Source of the DNA: Variovorax sp. 679
GTDB lineage: Bacteria > Pseudomonadota > Gammaproteobacteria > Burkholderiales > Burkholderiaceae_C
DNA length: 64,000 nt
Assembly (NCBI RefSeq): GCF_003952185.1
Contig: NZ_RXFS01000004.1
Coordinates: forward strand, 496,001 to 560,000
Reading direction: 5' to 3'
A program made the position numbers and the translations under genes. How positions within the stretch are numbered: the stretch's first letter is position 1; every line of letters starts with the position of its first letter. A model generated the notes under the pieces. That model searched no databases, was not told the origin of the DNA, and saw nothing but the letters and a program-made list of their open reading frames with translations. This document shows positions 50,641 to 59,076 of the stretch, one piece after another.

Positions 50641-51273
50641 ATGAACAACGAAACGACGCTGAAGACCCGCACACGCCAGCGCCAGGCCGCGAAGGCCATC
50701 GGCGGCGAATGGTGCGTGGGCATCCTGGGCATCGACGCGAAGGGCCGCCAGGTCGTTGCCAGCGGCGACCTGAAGCTGCGCGCGCGCCGCGCCGCGAGTT
50801 GCCTGCTAGAGCCCGCGGCAGGCGACAGCGTGGCCTGCCTGCGCATCGCACCCGACGAAGTCTGGGTCATGGCCGTGCTGCAGCGCGAGGAAGGCACGGC
50901 CAATGTCGTGAGCTGCGAAGGCGGCAACATGCGCATCGCCGCGGAGGGCGGGCGCATCGAACTCGCGGCCGAGGAGCTCGACATCGCCACGCAGCGCACC
51001 CGCCTTGCTACCGACAGCGCCGATGTCGTCGGCCGCCAGCTCAGCGTGGTAGGCACCAGCCTCAAGCTCGTGGGCTCGGTGCTGTCGTCGGTGATGGACC
51101 GCGTGCAGCACTTCAGCAGGCACTACCTGCGCACCACCGACGGCATCGACCGCGTGGCGGCCACGCATGTCGAATGCGAGGCGAAGCAGCTGATGCGCAT
51201 CGAGGGCGAGCACACGCTGGTCAACGGCCGCGAACTCGTCAAGGCGCGCGGCGCGCAGATCCACTTCGGCTGA
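50641..51273 (+). CDS. DUF3540 domain protein of the T6SS spike cassette
   Basis: A 210-residue protein with the DUF3540 pattern: an N-terminal beta-rich part (LLEPAAGDSVACLRIAPDEV), a central GNMRIAAEGGRIELAAEELD that looks like a short beta-helix, and the conserved C-terminal DRVQHFSRHYLRTTDGIDR with LVNGRELVKARGAQIHFG. Such proteins occur next to VgrG and DUF4150 genes and resemble the distal VgrG helix, so it may cap or extend the spike. Its molecular role is not established. It is preceded by AGAGGGGAAA and followed by the PAAR-like gene after 23 bases. Confidence 0.8.
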   Translation: MNNETTLKTRTRQRQAAKAIGGEWCVGILGIDAKGRQVVASGDLKLRARRAASCLLEPAAGDSVACLRIAPDEVWVMAVLQREEGTANVVSCEGGNMRIAAEGGRIELAAEELDIATQRTRLATDSADVVGRQLSVVGTSLKLVGSVLSSVMDRVQHFSRHYLRTTDGIDRVAATHVECEAKQLMRIEGEHTLVNGRELVKARGAQIHFG

Positions 51274-51296
51274 AGCGGCAGCGGAGAAGAAAAGAA

Positions 51297-51692
51297 ATGT
51301 TCGCCAACTGCCAGCTGATGGGCACGGACATGGGCTTTCCCGATGTCTGCATCACGCCCGCCGCGCCTTCGCCGATTCCGGTGCCGTATCCGAACATCGC
51401 CATGGGACCGATGGCGATTCCGAACTGCCCGACGATCCTCATCATGGGCGGTCCGGCCCACAACCTCGGCACCACCATTCCGATGACCAACGGCGACAAC
51501 GCGGGCGTGATGCTGGGCGTGGCCTCGGGCACGGTGATGGGGCCGAGCCGCCATCTCACCGGCGCCTTCACGGTGCTGCTGATGGGCATGCCCGCATCGC
51601 GCCTGACCAGCGTGTCGCTGCAGAACAGCACCAACTGCCCCGGCGTGCGGACCGTGCCGAGCCAGCCGCTGGTGCTGCTGCTGGCGCCATAG
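51297..51692 (+). CDS. PAAR-like DUF4150 protein (spike tip), no toxin extension
   Basis: A 131-residue protein matching the DUF4150 PAAR-like domain (DMGFPDVCITPAAPSPIPVP, YPNIAMGPMAIPNCPTILIM, SGTVMGPSRHLTGAFTVLL). PAAR-type proteins sharpen the VgrG tip and carry effectors. This one is just the domain, so its cargo must bind separately, perhaps through the DUF2169-pentapeptide protein upstream. The ribosome site GGAGAAGAAAAG precedes the ATG at 51297. The next gene, vgrG2, begins 78 bases downstream. Confidence 0.88.
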   Translation: MFANCQLMGTDMGFPDVCITPAAPSPIPVPYPNIAMGPMAIPNCPTILIMGGPAHNLGTTIPMTNGDNAGVMLGVASGTVMGPSRHLTGAFTVLLMGMPASRLTSVSLQNSTNCPGVRTVPSQPLVLLLAP

Positions 51693-51770
51693 AGCGCCTG
51701 GAGCGCCCTGGGGAGCCTCGGCGCGCAGACCAGGCGCCGCATGTACAGAGAAAGAGGGGAGAAGCCATTC

Positions 51771-54149
51771 ATGGCAGATCAGGAGTTCCGCATCGAGAGC
51801 GACTCGCCCGTGAAGGACGAGCTGATGTTCTGGCGCATCGTGGGTCACGAGGCACTGGCACGCCCCTCGACCTACGAACTCACCGTGCTGTCGGAGAACA
51901 AGGCCATCGACGCCAAGGACGTGCTCGGGCGCGCCTTCGACATCGTCATCGGCTTCGAGGATGCCGACGGCGCCAGGCACGAGCGGCACTGCCAGGGCCA
52001 TGCGGTGCGCTTCGTGCGCGCAGGCCATGCAGGGCGCTACTTCGAATACCGCTTCACCCTGCGCTCGTGGTTCTGGCTGCTCACCAAGCGCGCCAATTCG
52101 CGCATCCTGCAGGAGAAGCCCGTGCTCGAGGTACTCGACGCGGTGTTCGAGGACAGCCCGATCAAGCGCTTCAAGAAGACCCGGACCGACAACGTCGTCG
52201 GCACCCACAAGCCCCGGCGCTACTGCGTGCAGCATCAGGAAAGCGACTATCAGTTCCTATCGCGGCTGCTGGAAGACGAAGGTATCTATTACTGGTTCGA
52301 TGCGCACGACGCGCCCGGCACCATGCACCTCTCGGATGCCAGCGACATGGCGCACGAGAAGCTGTCCGCGGCCGGCACCCTGCGCTACGTGTCGAGCGAC
52401 GCCGCCGAGGCGCGCTTCAACGAGATCTCGCGCTGGGTCAGCGAGCGGCAGTTCGACACCGGCAAGTACGCCTCGGCCGACAGCGACTTCAAGGCCATCA
52501 AGAAGAAGCTCGAGGCCGCCGGCGGCACGCCCGACAAGCACGAGCTGGCCGAGTTCGAAGCCTTCGAGTTCGCGGGCGGCTACTTCACGGGCGGCGATGC
52601 CGACGACAAGGGCAAGCTGCGCGGCGAGGAGATCGGCGCGCGCCGCCAGCGGCACTGGGCGCTCACGCCATGGCCCGACGTGGCCGCCGGCCGCAGCTTC
52701 AAGTTCGAGAACGACCCCGACGGCACGCGCGACAGCGACTACGTGATCGCCGCCTGCACCTTCGTCGCGAGCCACCCGGGCTACGAGGGCGCCGACATCG
52801 AGGCGCCGCCCACCCCGCCCACGCAGCTGCTGCGCGAAGCGCTCGCCGACGACGCCGTGCTGGCCGACACGCTGCCGGCCTTCGAGGCGGTCGCCGCGCG
52901 CATGCCCTCGCTCGACGCGAGCCGCCCGGGCACCAGTGCCTTCCTGCTGACGGTGTTTCCGGTCGACATGCCTTTCCGTCCGCCGCGGCTGACGCCGCGC
53001 GTGGTGATGCCGGGGCCGCAGTCGGCCATCGTCGTGGGGCCCTCGGGCGAGGAGATCCACGCCGACGACTTCGGCCGCGTGAAGGTGCACTTTCACTGGG
53101 ACCGCTACGACAAGAGCAACGAGAAGTCGACCTGCTGGGTGCGCGTTTCGCAGCCCTGGGCCGGCAAGGGCTGGGGCGGGTATTTCTGCCCGCGCATCGG
53201 CCAGGAGGTGATCGTCGACTTTCTCAACGGCGACCCCGACCGCCCGCTCATCGTGGGCCGCGTCTACAACGACGACCAGCCCATTCCCTTCGGCACTCAC
53301 ACGCAGAGCGGCTTCCGCACGCGCTCCACGCCCAAGGGCAGCGCGGCCAACTGCAACGAGTTCCGCTTCGAGGACAAGAAGGGCTCCGAGCAGGTGTACC
53401 TGCACGCCGAGAAGAACCAGGACATCGAGGTCGAGAACGACGAGACGCACTGGGTGGGCCACGATCGCACCAAGACCATCGACCACGACGAGACCACGCA
53501 CGTGAAGCACGACCGCACCGAGACGGTCGACAACAACGAGACCATCACCGTGCACGGGCAGCGCACTGAGACGGTGGACAAGAACGAGACCATCACGATC
53601 CACCAGAACCGCACGGAGACGGTGGACCTGAACGAGACGATCTCCATCGGGCAGAACCGCACCATCACGGTGGGTGCGAGCGAGACGGCGACGGTGGCGC
53701 TGCAGCGCACGCACACGGTGGGCATCAACGAGACCATCACCGTCGGCGCGGCGCAGGAAATCACGGTGGGCGCGATGCAGGCGGTGACGGTGGGCGCGAG
53801 CCAGACGATCAATGTGGGCGCGAACCAGTCGAGCAGCATCGGGGCGAACCGATCGGTGGATGTGGGGGCGAATCTGTCGACGAACGTGGGGGCGGACGAG
53901 TCGCGCAGCGTGAGCGCGGGCCGGACCACCAGCGTGAGCAAGGACGACGCGCTGAAGGTGGGAAAGAACCTCGTGATCGATGCGGGCGATTCCATTTCCA
54001 TCAAGACCGGCAGCGCCAGCATCACGATGAAGAAGGACGGGACGATCGTGATCAAGGGCAAGGACATCACGGTCGAGGGCTCCGGGAAGATCAACGTCAA
54101 GGCCAGCAGCGACGTGGTGATCAAGGGCTCGAAGATCTTGCAGAACTGA
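51771..54149 (+). CDS. vgrG: T6SS spike protein VgrG2 (TssI) with long repeat-built beta-helix
   Basis: A 792-residue spike protein. The ATG at 51771 (MADQEFRIESDSPVKDELMF) is preferred over 51741 because it matches the VgrG1 start and follows AAAGAGGGGAGAAG. The gp27/gp5 part is nearly the same as in VgrG1. From about residue 545 to 735 it is built of short repeats such as RTETVDNNETITVHGQ, QNRTETVDLNETISIG and GASQTINVGANQ, drifting from charged ETVD to VGAN types. These are expected to form a long triple-stranded beta-helix. It ends with SITMKKDGTIVIKGKDITVE and no extension. It heads the cassette that ends in the nuclease-like DUF4150 protein. Confidence 0.94.
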   Translation: MADQEFRIESDSPVKDELMFWRIVGHEALARPSTYELTVLSENKAIDAKDVLGRAFDIVIGFEDADGARHERHCQGHAVRFVRAGHAGRYFEYRFTLRSWFWLLTKRANSRILQEKPVLEVLDAVFEDSPIKRFKKTRTDNVVGTHKPRRYCVQHQESDYQFLSRLLEDEGIYYWFDAHDAPGTMHLSDASDMAHEKLSAAGTLRYVSSDAAEARFNEISRWVSERQFDTGKYASADSDFKAIKKKLEAAGGTPDKHELAEFEAFEFAGGYFTGGDADDKGKLRGEEIGARRQRHWALTPWPDVAAGRSFKFENDPDGTRDSDYVIAACTFVASHPGYEGADIEAPPTPPTQLLREALADDAVLADTLPAFEAVAARMPSLDASRPGTSAFLLTVFPVDMPFRPPRLTPRVVMPGPQSAIVVGPSGEEIHADDFGRVKVHFHWDRYDKSNEKSTCWVRVSQPWAGKGWGGYFCPRIGQEVIVDFLNGDPDRPLIVGRVYNDDQPIPFGTHTQSGFRTRSTPKGSAANCNEFRFEDKKGSEQVYLHAEKNQDIEVENDETHWVGHDRTKTIDHDETTHVKHDRTETVDNNETITVHGQRTETVDKNETITIHQNRTETVDLNETISIGQNRTITVGASETATVALQRTHTVGINETITVGAAQEITVGAMQAVTVGASQTINVGANQSSSIGANRSVDVGANLSTNVGADESRSVSAGRTTSVSKDDALKVGKNLVIDAGDSISIKTGSASITMKKDGTIVIKGKDITVEGSGKINVKASSDVVIKGSKILQN

Positions 54150-54182
54150 ACCGACCATCCGACGAATGAAGGAGGACCGACC

Positions 54183-54680
54183 ATGAGCGGCAGGGACCTG
54201 ATCGAAGCGCAACTGCACGAATCGCAACTTCATGCGGCCGGCGCCACCACGGCCTTCGGCGTCGCCGTGACGGGCGAACTCATCGCCCTCGTGGACGACG
54301 GATGCACGCCGCTTGTCATGTTTCCCGGGCAGCCGGGAAGCGCTGCCGTTCGGGCGCGCAGCGTGGTTGACCTGCACGGCGTGCACATCGGGAGACCGGT
54401 GCTGCTGCTGTTCGAGGCTTCCGACCCGAATCGTCCTGTCGTGATGGGCGTGCTGCGAGGCGGCGAAGCCGCGCCGTTGCCCGGACCGGCGCCGCAGGTC
54501 GATGTCGACGCGGATGGGCACCGGCTGGTCGTGAGCGCGAAGGAGCAGCTGGTGCTGCGCTGCGGCAAGGCCAGCATCACGTTGACGAAGGCGGGCAAGG
54601 TGTTGATACAGGGCAGCTACGTGTCGAGCCGGTCGAGCGGCGTCAACCGCATCTCGGGCGGTTCGGTGCAGCTCAACTGA
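54183..54680 (+). CDS. DUF6484 domain protein, VgrG2 cassette
   Basis: A 165-residue protein, most like the DUF6484 family of T6SS-linked proteins. It has an N-terminal beta-rich domain (AFGVAVTGELIALVDDGCTP, RPVLLLFEASDPNRPVVMG) and a VgrG-tail-like strand set (KASITLTKAGKVLIQGSYVS). The tail resembles the last turns of the VgrG2 helix, so it may stack on the spike in the same way as proposed for DUF3540. There is no signal peptide. The ATG at 54183 follows GAAGGAGGACC. The family name is given from memory of the pattern and should be treated as probable. Confidence 0.65.
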   Translation: MSGRDLIEAQLHESQLHAAGATTAFGVAVTGELIALVDDGCTPLVMFPGQPGSAAVRARSVVDLHGVHIGRPVLLLFEASDPNRPVVMGVLRGGEAAPLPGPAPQVDVDADGHRLVVSAKEQLVLRCGKASITLTKAGKVLIQGSYVSSRSSGVNRISGGSVQLN

Positions 54681-54693
54681 CCGGGAGCCTGCG

Positions 54694-55815
54694 GTGGAAC
54701 TGATCAACGCCACGCGCATGGTCGCCGGCTACAACCTGGGTGTGGAGCCCAGCGGGCGCGAATCGCTCGTGGTGATCGTCAAGGGCACCTTCCGCATGCC
54801 GCCGCCGGATGCGCCCGCGGGTCATTTCTCGTTGCACGAGGAGCAGCTTCCACTGGTGATGGCCGATACCTTCACCGGTGAGCCGGGCCTTTCCTCGCCG
54901 GTCTACGAGGTCGACTTCGCGCCGCGCAAGCAGCGATGCGACATCCTGCTGGTAGGCAGCGCCCACGCACCGCAGGGTCGGCCGACGACCCGCATCGAGG
55001 CGGGCCTGCGTGTGGGCCACTGGAGCAAGAGCCTGTCGGTCGTGGGGCCGCGCCACTGGGAATGCGGGCCGCTCGGTGCCACGGCCTCGCCGCCGGGCGT
55101 GTTCGTGCGGCAGCCGCTGTCGTACGACGTGGCTTTCGGTGGGACCGACCTGAGGCATGAAGACCCGTCCGAGCATGCCGCCTTCATGCCGAACCCCGTG
55201 GGTCGTGGCTTCCACAGGCATCTGCGCGCGAGCTGGGTCGATGGGATGCCGCTGCCGAGCACCGAGGAAATCGGGCACACGGTGAGCGACCCTGGCGGCA
55301 ACTATCGGCCGATGGCTTTCGGCCCGGTGGGCAGGGGCTGGTCCACGCGGTCCTGCTTCGCTGGCACCTACGACGACGAGTGGCTGGAGAAGGACTTCCC
55401 GTTCCTCCCGCGGGACTTCGATCCGCAATATTTCCAGGCGGCGCCGATGGACCAGCAAGTGCCGCCGGAGATGTTTCAGCAAGGTCCTGTGGAGGTGGTG
55501 CTCGGCAACCTGACGCCGGAGGGCATCACGCGCTTCACCATTCCGCATCTGGTGGCGCCGGTGCATGTGTTTCCGAAAAAGGGAGCGCGCGAAGACCATG
55601 CGGCGATGCTCGATACGGTGTTGATCGAGCCGGATGCGCAGCGGTTCACTCTGTCCTGGCGGGTGACACGGCAGCTCGAGAACAGCATCTTCGAAATCGG
55701 GCAAGTGCTGGTCGGAAAGAAGGGGCGGGAGTGGTGGCAGCAGCGCGACCGCGTCACTTTTCCGGTACCGGTCGTCATGGTTCCAATGGCCGCGGGGGGG
55801 GCGGCGCAGGCATGA
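54694..55815 (+). CDS. DUF2169 adaptor protein, VgrG2 cassette
   Basis: A 373-residue DUF2169 protein (VELINATRMVAGYNLGVEPS, VIVKGTFRMPPPD, PLSYDVAFGGTDLRHED, NPVGRGFHRHL). The start is GTG at 54694, 13 bases after the previous stop. It lacks the pentapeptide part of its relative at 46952. DUF2169 proteins act as adaptors between PAAR-like effectors and VgrG; in Agrobacterium one such protein has been tied to a DNase effector with a DUF4150 partner. The effector here is probably the DUF4150 protein at 56843. The stop overlaps the ketosynthase-like gene (ATGA at 55812-55815). Confidence 0.85.
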   Translation: MELINATRMVAGYNLGVEPSGRESLVVIVKGTFRMPPPDAPAGHFSLHEEQLPLVMADTFTGEPGLSSPVYEVDFAPRKQRCDILLVGSAHAPQGRPTTRIEAGLRVGHWSKSLSVVGPRHWECGPLGATASPPGVFVRQPLSYDVAFGGTDLRHEDPSEHAAFMPNPVGRGFHRHLRASWVDGMPLPSTEEIGHTVSDPGGNYRPMAFGPVGRGWSTRSCFAGTYDDEWLEKDFPFLPRDFDPQYFQAAPMDQQVPPEMFQQGPVEVVLGNLTPEGITRFTIPHLVAPVHVFPKKGAREDHAAMLDTVLIEPDAQRFTLSWRVTRQLENSIFEIGQVLVGKKGREWWQQRDRVTFPVPVVMVPMAAGGAAQA

Positions 55816-56846
55816 GCGCGATCTCGCCAATCGCCGTTCTGCGCACCGGATTGGTCACCCCGGTGGGGTTGGATGCGGAGTCGAGTTGCGCGGCTTTCCG
55901 CGCCAAGCTCACGAATCCCACCGAGACGCGCTTCATCGACTTCGCCGGCGAGTGGATCATGGCTCACCAAGTGCCCTTGGCGCAGCCATGGCGTGGCATC
56001 GCCAAGCTCGCGAAGATGGCCGCGATGGCGATCGACGAGGTGCTGGAAGGCATGCCCGCGAAAGAGCGGGCCCGACTGCCCTTGATCCTTTGCGTTGCCG
56101 ATGCGCAGCGGCCGGGTCGCCGGCCGGAGCTGGACGATGAGCTCTTTCTGCGGATACAGGAAGAGCTGGGCATCGCCTTCTCTCCGGACTCGGTGGTCGT
56201 CGCGCAGGGCCGTGTGGCTGTGGCCGTGGCGTTGTCCCGGGCACAGGCGTTGATGGAGGGATTCGGCGCGCCGCGTGTTCTGGTGGCGGCGGTGGACAGT
56301 CTGCTGTCCTGGCCGACGCTCGGACACTACGACCGGCAGGACCGGTTGTTGACAGGCAAGAACTCCGACGGATTCATGCCCGGAGAAGCTGCCGGCGCTC
56401 TGCTGGTAGGGCGCCCGCAGGGGGGCGCGGGCGAGCTGCTGTGCACCGGCATCGGATTCGGTGTCGAAGCCGCGGCCATCGGCGGCGGGCAACCGCTGCG
56501 CGCCGAAGGGCTCATGCAGGCGATCGGTGCGGCATTGGCTGATGCAGGTTGCCAGTTGCATCACATGGATTTCCGCATCACCGACATCGCGGGCGAGCAG
56601 TACTACTTCAAGGAGGCGGCGCTGGCATACAGCCGCATCCAGCGCGTGCGCAAAGAGGCGTTCGATCTCTGGCACCCGGCCGAGTGCGTGGGGGAGGCAG
56701 GTGCTGCTTCCGGCGTGGTAATCGTCGCCGCGGCCAAGGCGGCGTGCGACAAGCAGTACGCGCCCGGACCGAACATCCTCGCGCACATGGCCAATGACGC
56801 GGGGCAGCGCGCCGCGCTCTGCCTGCAATACACGGTGCGCCAATGA
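55812..56846 (+). CDS. Ketosynthase-fold (thiolase-like) protein without the active-site Cys
   Basis: A 344-residue protein with a beta-ketoacyl synthase layout: N-terminal VLRTGLVTPVGLDAESSCAAF, central VLVAAVDSLLSWPTLGHYDR and KNSDGFMPGEAAGALLVGRP (compare G-F-x-x-GEGAG in KAS), and C-terminal HPAECVGEAGAASGVVIV. At the position of the nucleophile (residues about 128-140, VVVAQGRVAVAVA) no cysteine is present. The usual catalytic histidine motifs (GTGT, GH.xAASG) are also missing or altered. It should therefore be a pseudo-enzyme used as a scaffold or chaperone in effector loading. It is linked by ATGA overlaps to DUF2169 on one side and to the DUF4150 effector on the other, so it is firmly part of this cassette. 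Confidence 0.78.
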   Translation: MSAISPIAVLRTGLVTPVGLDAESSCAAFRAKLTNPTETRFIDFAGEWIMAHQVPLAQPWRGIAKLAKMAAMAIDEVLEGMPAKERARLPLILCVADAQRPGRRPELDDELFLRIQEELGIAFSPDSVVVAQGRVAVAVALSRAQALMEGFGAPRVLVAAVDSLLSWPTLGHYDRQDRLLTGKNSDGFMPGEAAGALLVGRPQGGAGELLCTGIGFGVEAAAIGGGQPLRAEGLMQAIGAALADAGCQLHHMDFRITDIAGEQYYFKEAALAYSRIQRVRKEAFDLWHPAECVGEAGAASGVVIVAAAKAACDKQYAPGPNILAHMANDAGQRAALCLQYTVRQ

Positions 56847-58108
56847 GCAACCAGGTCTACGCCAATGCCATGGAGGTGTCGTGCAAGCAGGCCGCGGGCA
56901 AGGCCGTATGCGCGTTTCCCGACGTATGCTTCACGCCGCCGCAGACGCCCGCCACGCCGCCCGGCGTGCCGATTCCTTATCCGAACACGGGCATGGCTTC
57001 GGACACGACGGACGGATCGACCAGCGTGCAGATATCGGGCCAGGAGGTGATGCTCAAGAACAAGAGCTACTTCAAGAAGAGTTCGGGCGACGAGGCCGGG
57101 TGTGCGCCGAAGAAAGGCGCTGTCACCAGCAAGAACATGGGCAAGGTGTACTTCAACGCCTGGTCGATGGACGTGAAGGTGGAGGGAGAGAACGTCGTGC
57201 GCAATCTGGACATAACGACGCACAACCATGCCTCCGTGCCCGGGAACAGCCCCACCTGGCCCTACCTGGACGAAAGCGCCATGAGCATGCCGGCGGCATG
57301 CCAGGAGGATGCTGCGCGCGCGACGCTGGCCTGCAAGGACTGCGGCGACAAGGAGGAACGCTGTGCCGCGCTGGAACCTCTGCCCTACCCGAAGGTGACT
57401 GCCAGCGGCAAGCCCAAGCAGTCGCTGGAGAGCCCGCAGAGCAGGGACTTGTCCAAGCACGTGGCTGCCAGCGAGTGCGAGAGCGCGCGGCGGTGCTTTC
57501 TCCAGCAGTACGACCGCAAGAAGACGAACTGCTGTCCACCGCAGACACCGCATCACCTCATCGAGGCATCCTCGCTGTTTGTCGACGGGCGCGGCGGCAC
57601 TGGGTCCGTTCCGCTGGGCGGCGTGAACTCGACAGGGCCGGACAACGTGTACAACGAGAACAAGGCGCCATGCGTCTGTGCGGAAGGCACGAGCCAGCAC
57701 ATGGACGGTTCCCACGGCTGGATGCATACGCTCCAGAGCGTCGAGAACGACAAGTGTCCGAAGGGGATGATTCCGGTCAACGGGGTGGACAAGGAGTTTC
57801 CCAACGTCACCACCTACAAGGCCGCGAAAGCAAATGCCATCACGGCCATGCAGAAAGTGTTTCCTGGCTCCAAGTGCGATCCCAAGTGCCTGGAAGCCCA
57901 GCTGGACAACTATCACAACCAGTGCGGCGTCACCGACGACACGAAGATCAAGGCCGTCGTCGAGGGCAACATCAACCCCGGGGAAGGTATAGCCCGCGCG
58001 CAGAGCGGCATCGCCGAATGTGCGGCCGTTGCACCCGAGCCCATGGAGATCGCGGGCGTCGGCCTCGAGGGAATGGCCTCGGGGGTGCCGGGCTTTCCAT
58101 TCCACTGA
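56843..58108 (+). CDS. PAAR-like DUF4150 effector with putative HNH/Endo VII-type nuclease domain
   Basis: A 421-residue candidate T6SS effector. Residues 1-130 are a DUF4150 PAAR-like tip (VCAFPDVCFTPPQTPATPPG, VPIPYPNTGMAS, KNMGKVYFNAWSMDVKVEGE). After a Cys-rich linker (ACKDCGDKEERC, KKTNCCPPQ), residues 236-300 show TPHHLI (His237, His238), YNENKAPCVC and SQHMDGSHGWMH (His286, His291, His295). This His/Asn spacing resembles GHH/HNH-type polymorphic toxin nucleases (Tox-GHH2-like). DNA cleavage is an inference from this pattern. The start overlaps the ketosynthase-like gene by four bases. The gene after it is the best immunity candidate. Sixteen or more cysteines in the middle part are unusual for a cytoplasmic protein in this window. 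Confidence 0.75.
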   Translation: MSNQVYANAMEVSCKQAAGKAVCAFPDVCFTPPQTPATPPGVPIPYPNTGMASDTTDGSTSVQISGQEVMLKNKSYFKKSSGDEAGCAPKKGAVTSKNMGKVYFNAWSMDVKVEGENVVRNLDITTHNHASVPGNSPTWPYLDESAMSMPAACQEDAARATLACKDCGDKEERCAALEPLPYPKVTASGKPKQSLESPQSRDLSKHVAASECESARRCFLQQYDRKKTNCCPPQTPHHLIEASSLFVDGRGGTGSVPLGGVNSTGPDNVYNENKAPCVCAEGTSQHMDGSHGWMHTLQSVENDKCPKGMIPVNGVDKEFPNVTTYKAAKANAITAMQKVFPGSKCDPKCLEAQLDNYHNQCGVTDDTKIKAVVEGNINPGEGIARAQSGIAECAAVAPEPMEIAGVGLEGMASGVPGFPFH

Positions 58109-58135
58109 ATCAACGAACGCGCAGGAACGGACACC

Positions 58136-59044
58136 ATGCCAGGCACCTTCACCCGAGCTCACTCATTCCGTCGCGGCTGCCTCGGCAAGGATGGCCGCAT
58201 TCTGCTGCTGCTCGTCAACGACGAGATGGCGCAAGAAGGGGCGGCGCACACTGGCGTGGTGCTGTGGGACAACGGGCGTTTCCGTCCTGTAGTCACCACG
58301 GCATGGACCGCCTGCACTGCGGTCTTCCTCGATTGGCCCGATGCCGAATTCGCGGTGATCGGCGAGCAAGGCCAACTGTTGAAGGTGCGCGCCGATGGCA
58401 GCCTGGTGGAGGACGTGCTCCCCACTTGCGCGTCATCCGGGCTGTGCCTCTGGAAAGGCGCGGCTGTCATCGACGGCCGGCTCTTTGCCGTCGGGACCGG
58501 CTTTTGTTGCGCGATGGTAGGCCCCGATGACGAGCGCCTTGACCTGTCGGCGCAGCACCTCGGCGTTCCCGCCGATGGGCTTGGCCTGGGCTTCGAGGCT
58601 GTAGCCGGAACCTCCCACGCGGACATTGTCGCGGTCGGATGGGACGGTGCGATCTGGTGTTTCGACGGCAGGCAATGGGAGATCCAGGACAGCCCGGTCA
58701 ACCTGATCCTCTCCGACGTGATCGGTCTCGCGGATGGCACGTTCTGGGCGTGCGGGCAGGAGGGCACTGTCGTGAAGGGGCGGCGAGGCGCGTGGCGGGC
58801 CCTGGAGACGGGACTCTCCAAGAATCTTTGGTCGCTGGCGCTCTACCAGGATGCCGTCATCGCGACCTCCACGCTGGAGCTCTTCAGGTTCGGCTTCGAA
58901 GGTGACGAACCCCAGTCCATAGGGCTGGACAGCGATCCTCGCGCCTTCTACTGGCTGGATGCAAAGAGGGGCGAGGTCCTGCTGTCGACGGGAGCGAAGG
59001 ACGTGGTGCTCGTCACGCCACAGCGCGAGTTCGTCATCGACTAG
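58136..59044 (+). CDS. Possible beta-propeller protein, immunity candidate
   Basis: A 302-residue protein with no signal peptide. It has repeated short units with Trp/Asp-rich strands (AFLDWPDAEFAVIGEQGQLL-like, IVAVGWDGAIWCFDGRQWEI, TFWACGQEGTVVKGRRGAWR, LFRFGFEGDEPQSIGL), suggesting a six- or seven-bladed propeller. I do not recognise a named family. Its place, 27 bases after the DUF4150 effector with a nuclease-like end, is where the immunity gene is normally found, so it may bind and block that toxin. It could alternatively be another loading factor. The start is ATG at 58136, after CAGGAACGG. Confidence 0.55.
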   Translation: MPGTFTRAHSFRRGCLGKDGRILLLLVNDEMAQEGAAHTGVVLWDNGRFRPVVTTAWTACTAVFLDWPDAEFAVIGEQGQLLKVRADGSLVEDVLPTCASSGLCLWKGAAVIDGRLFAVGTGFCCAMVGPDDERLDLSAQHLGVPADGLGLGFEAVAGTSHADIVAVGWDGAIWCFDGRQWEIQDSPVNLILSDVIGLADGTFWACGQEGTVVKGRRGAWRALETGLSKNLWSLALYQDAVIATSTLELFRFGFEGDEPQSIGLDSDPRAFYWLDAKRGEVLLSTGAKDVVLVTPQREFVID

Positions 59045-59076
59045 CCGCCGAGAGAGATAGAGACAGAAGCGCCTTC

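Noticed and set aside
55812..56846. Working 3-oxoacyl-ACP synthase
   Set aside because: The nucleophilic cysteine and histidine motifs are missing, and all neighbours belong to the T6SS.
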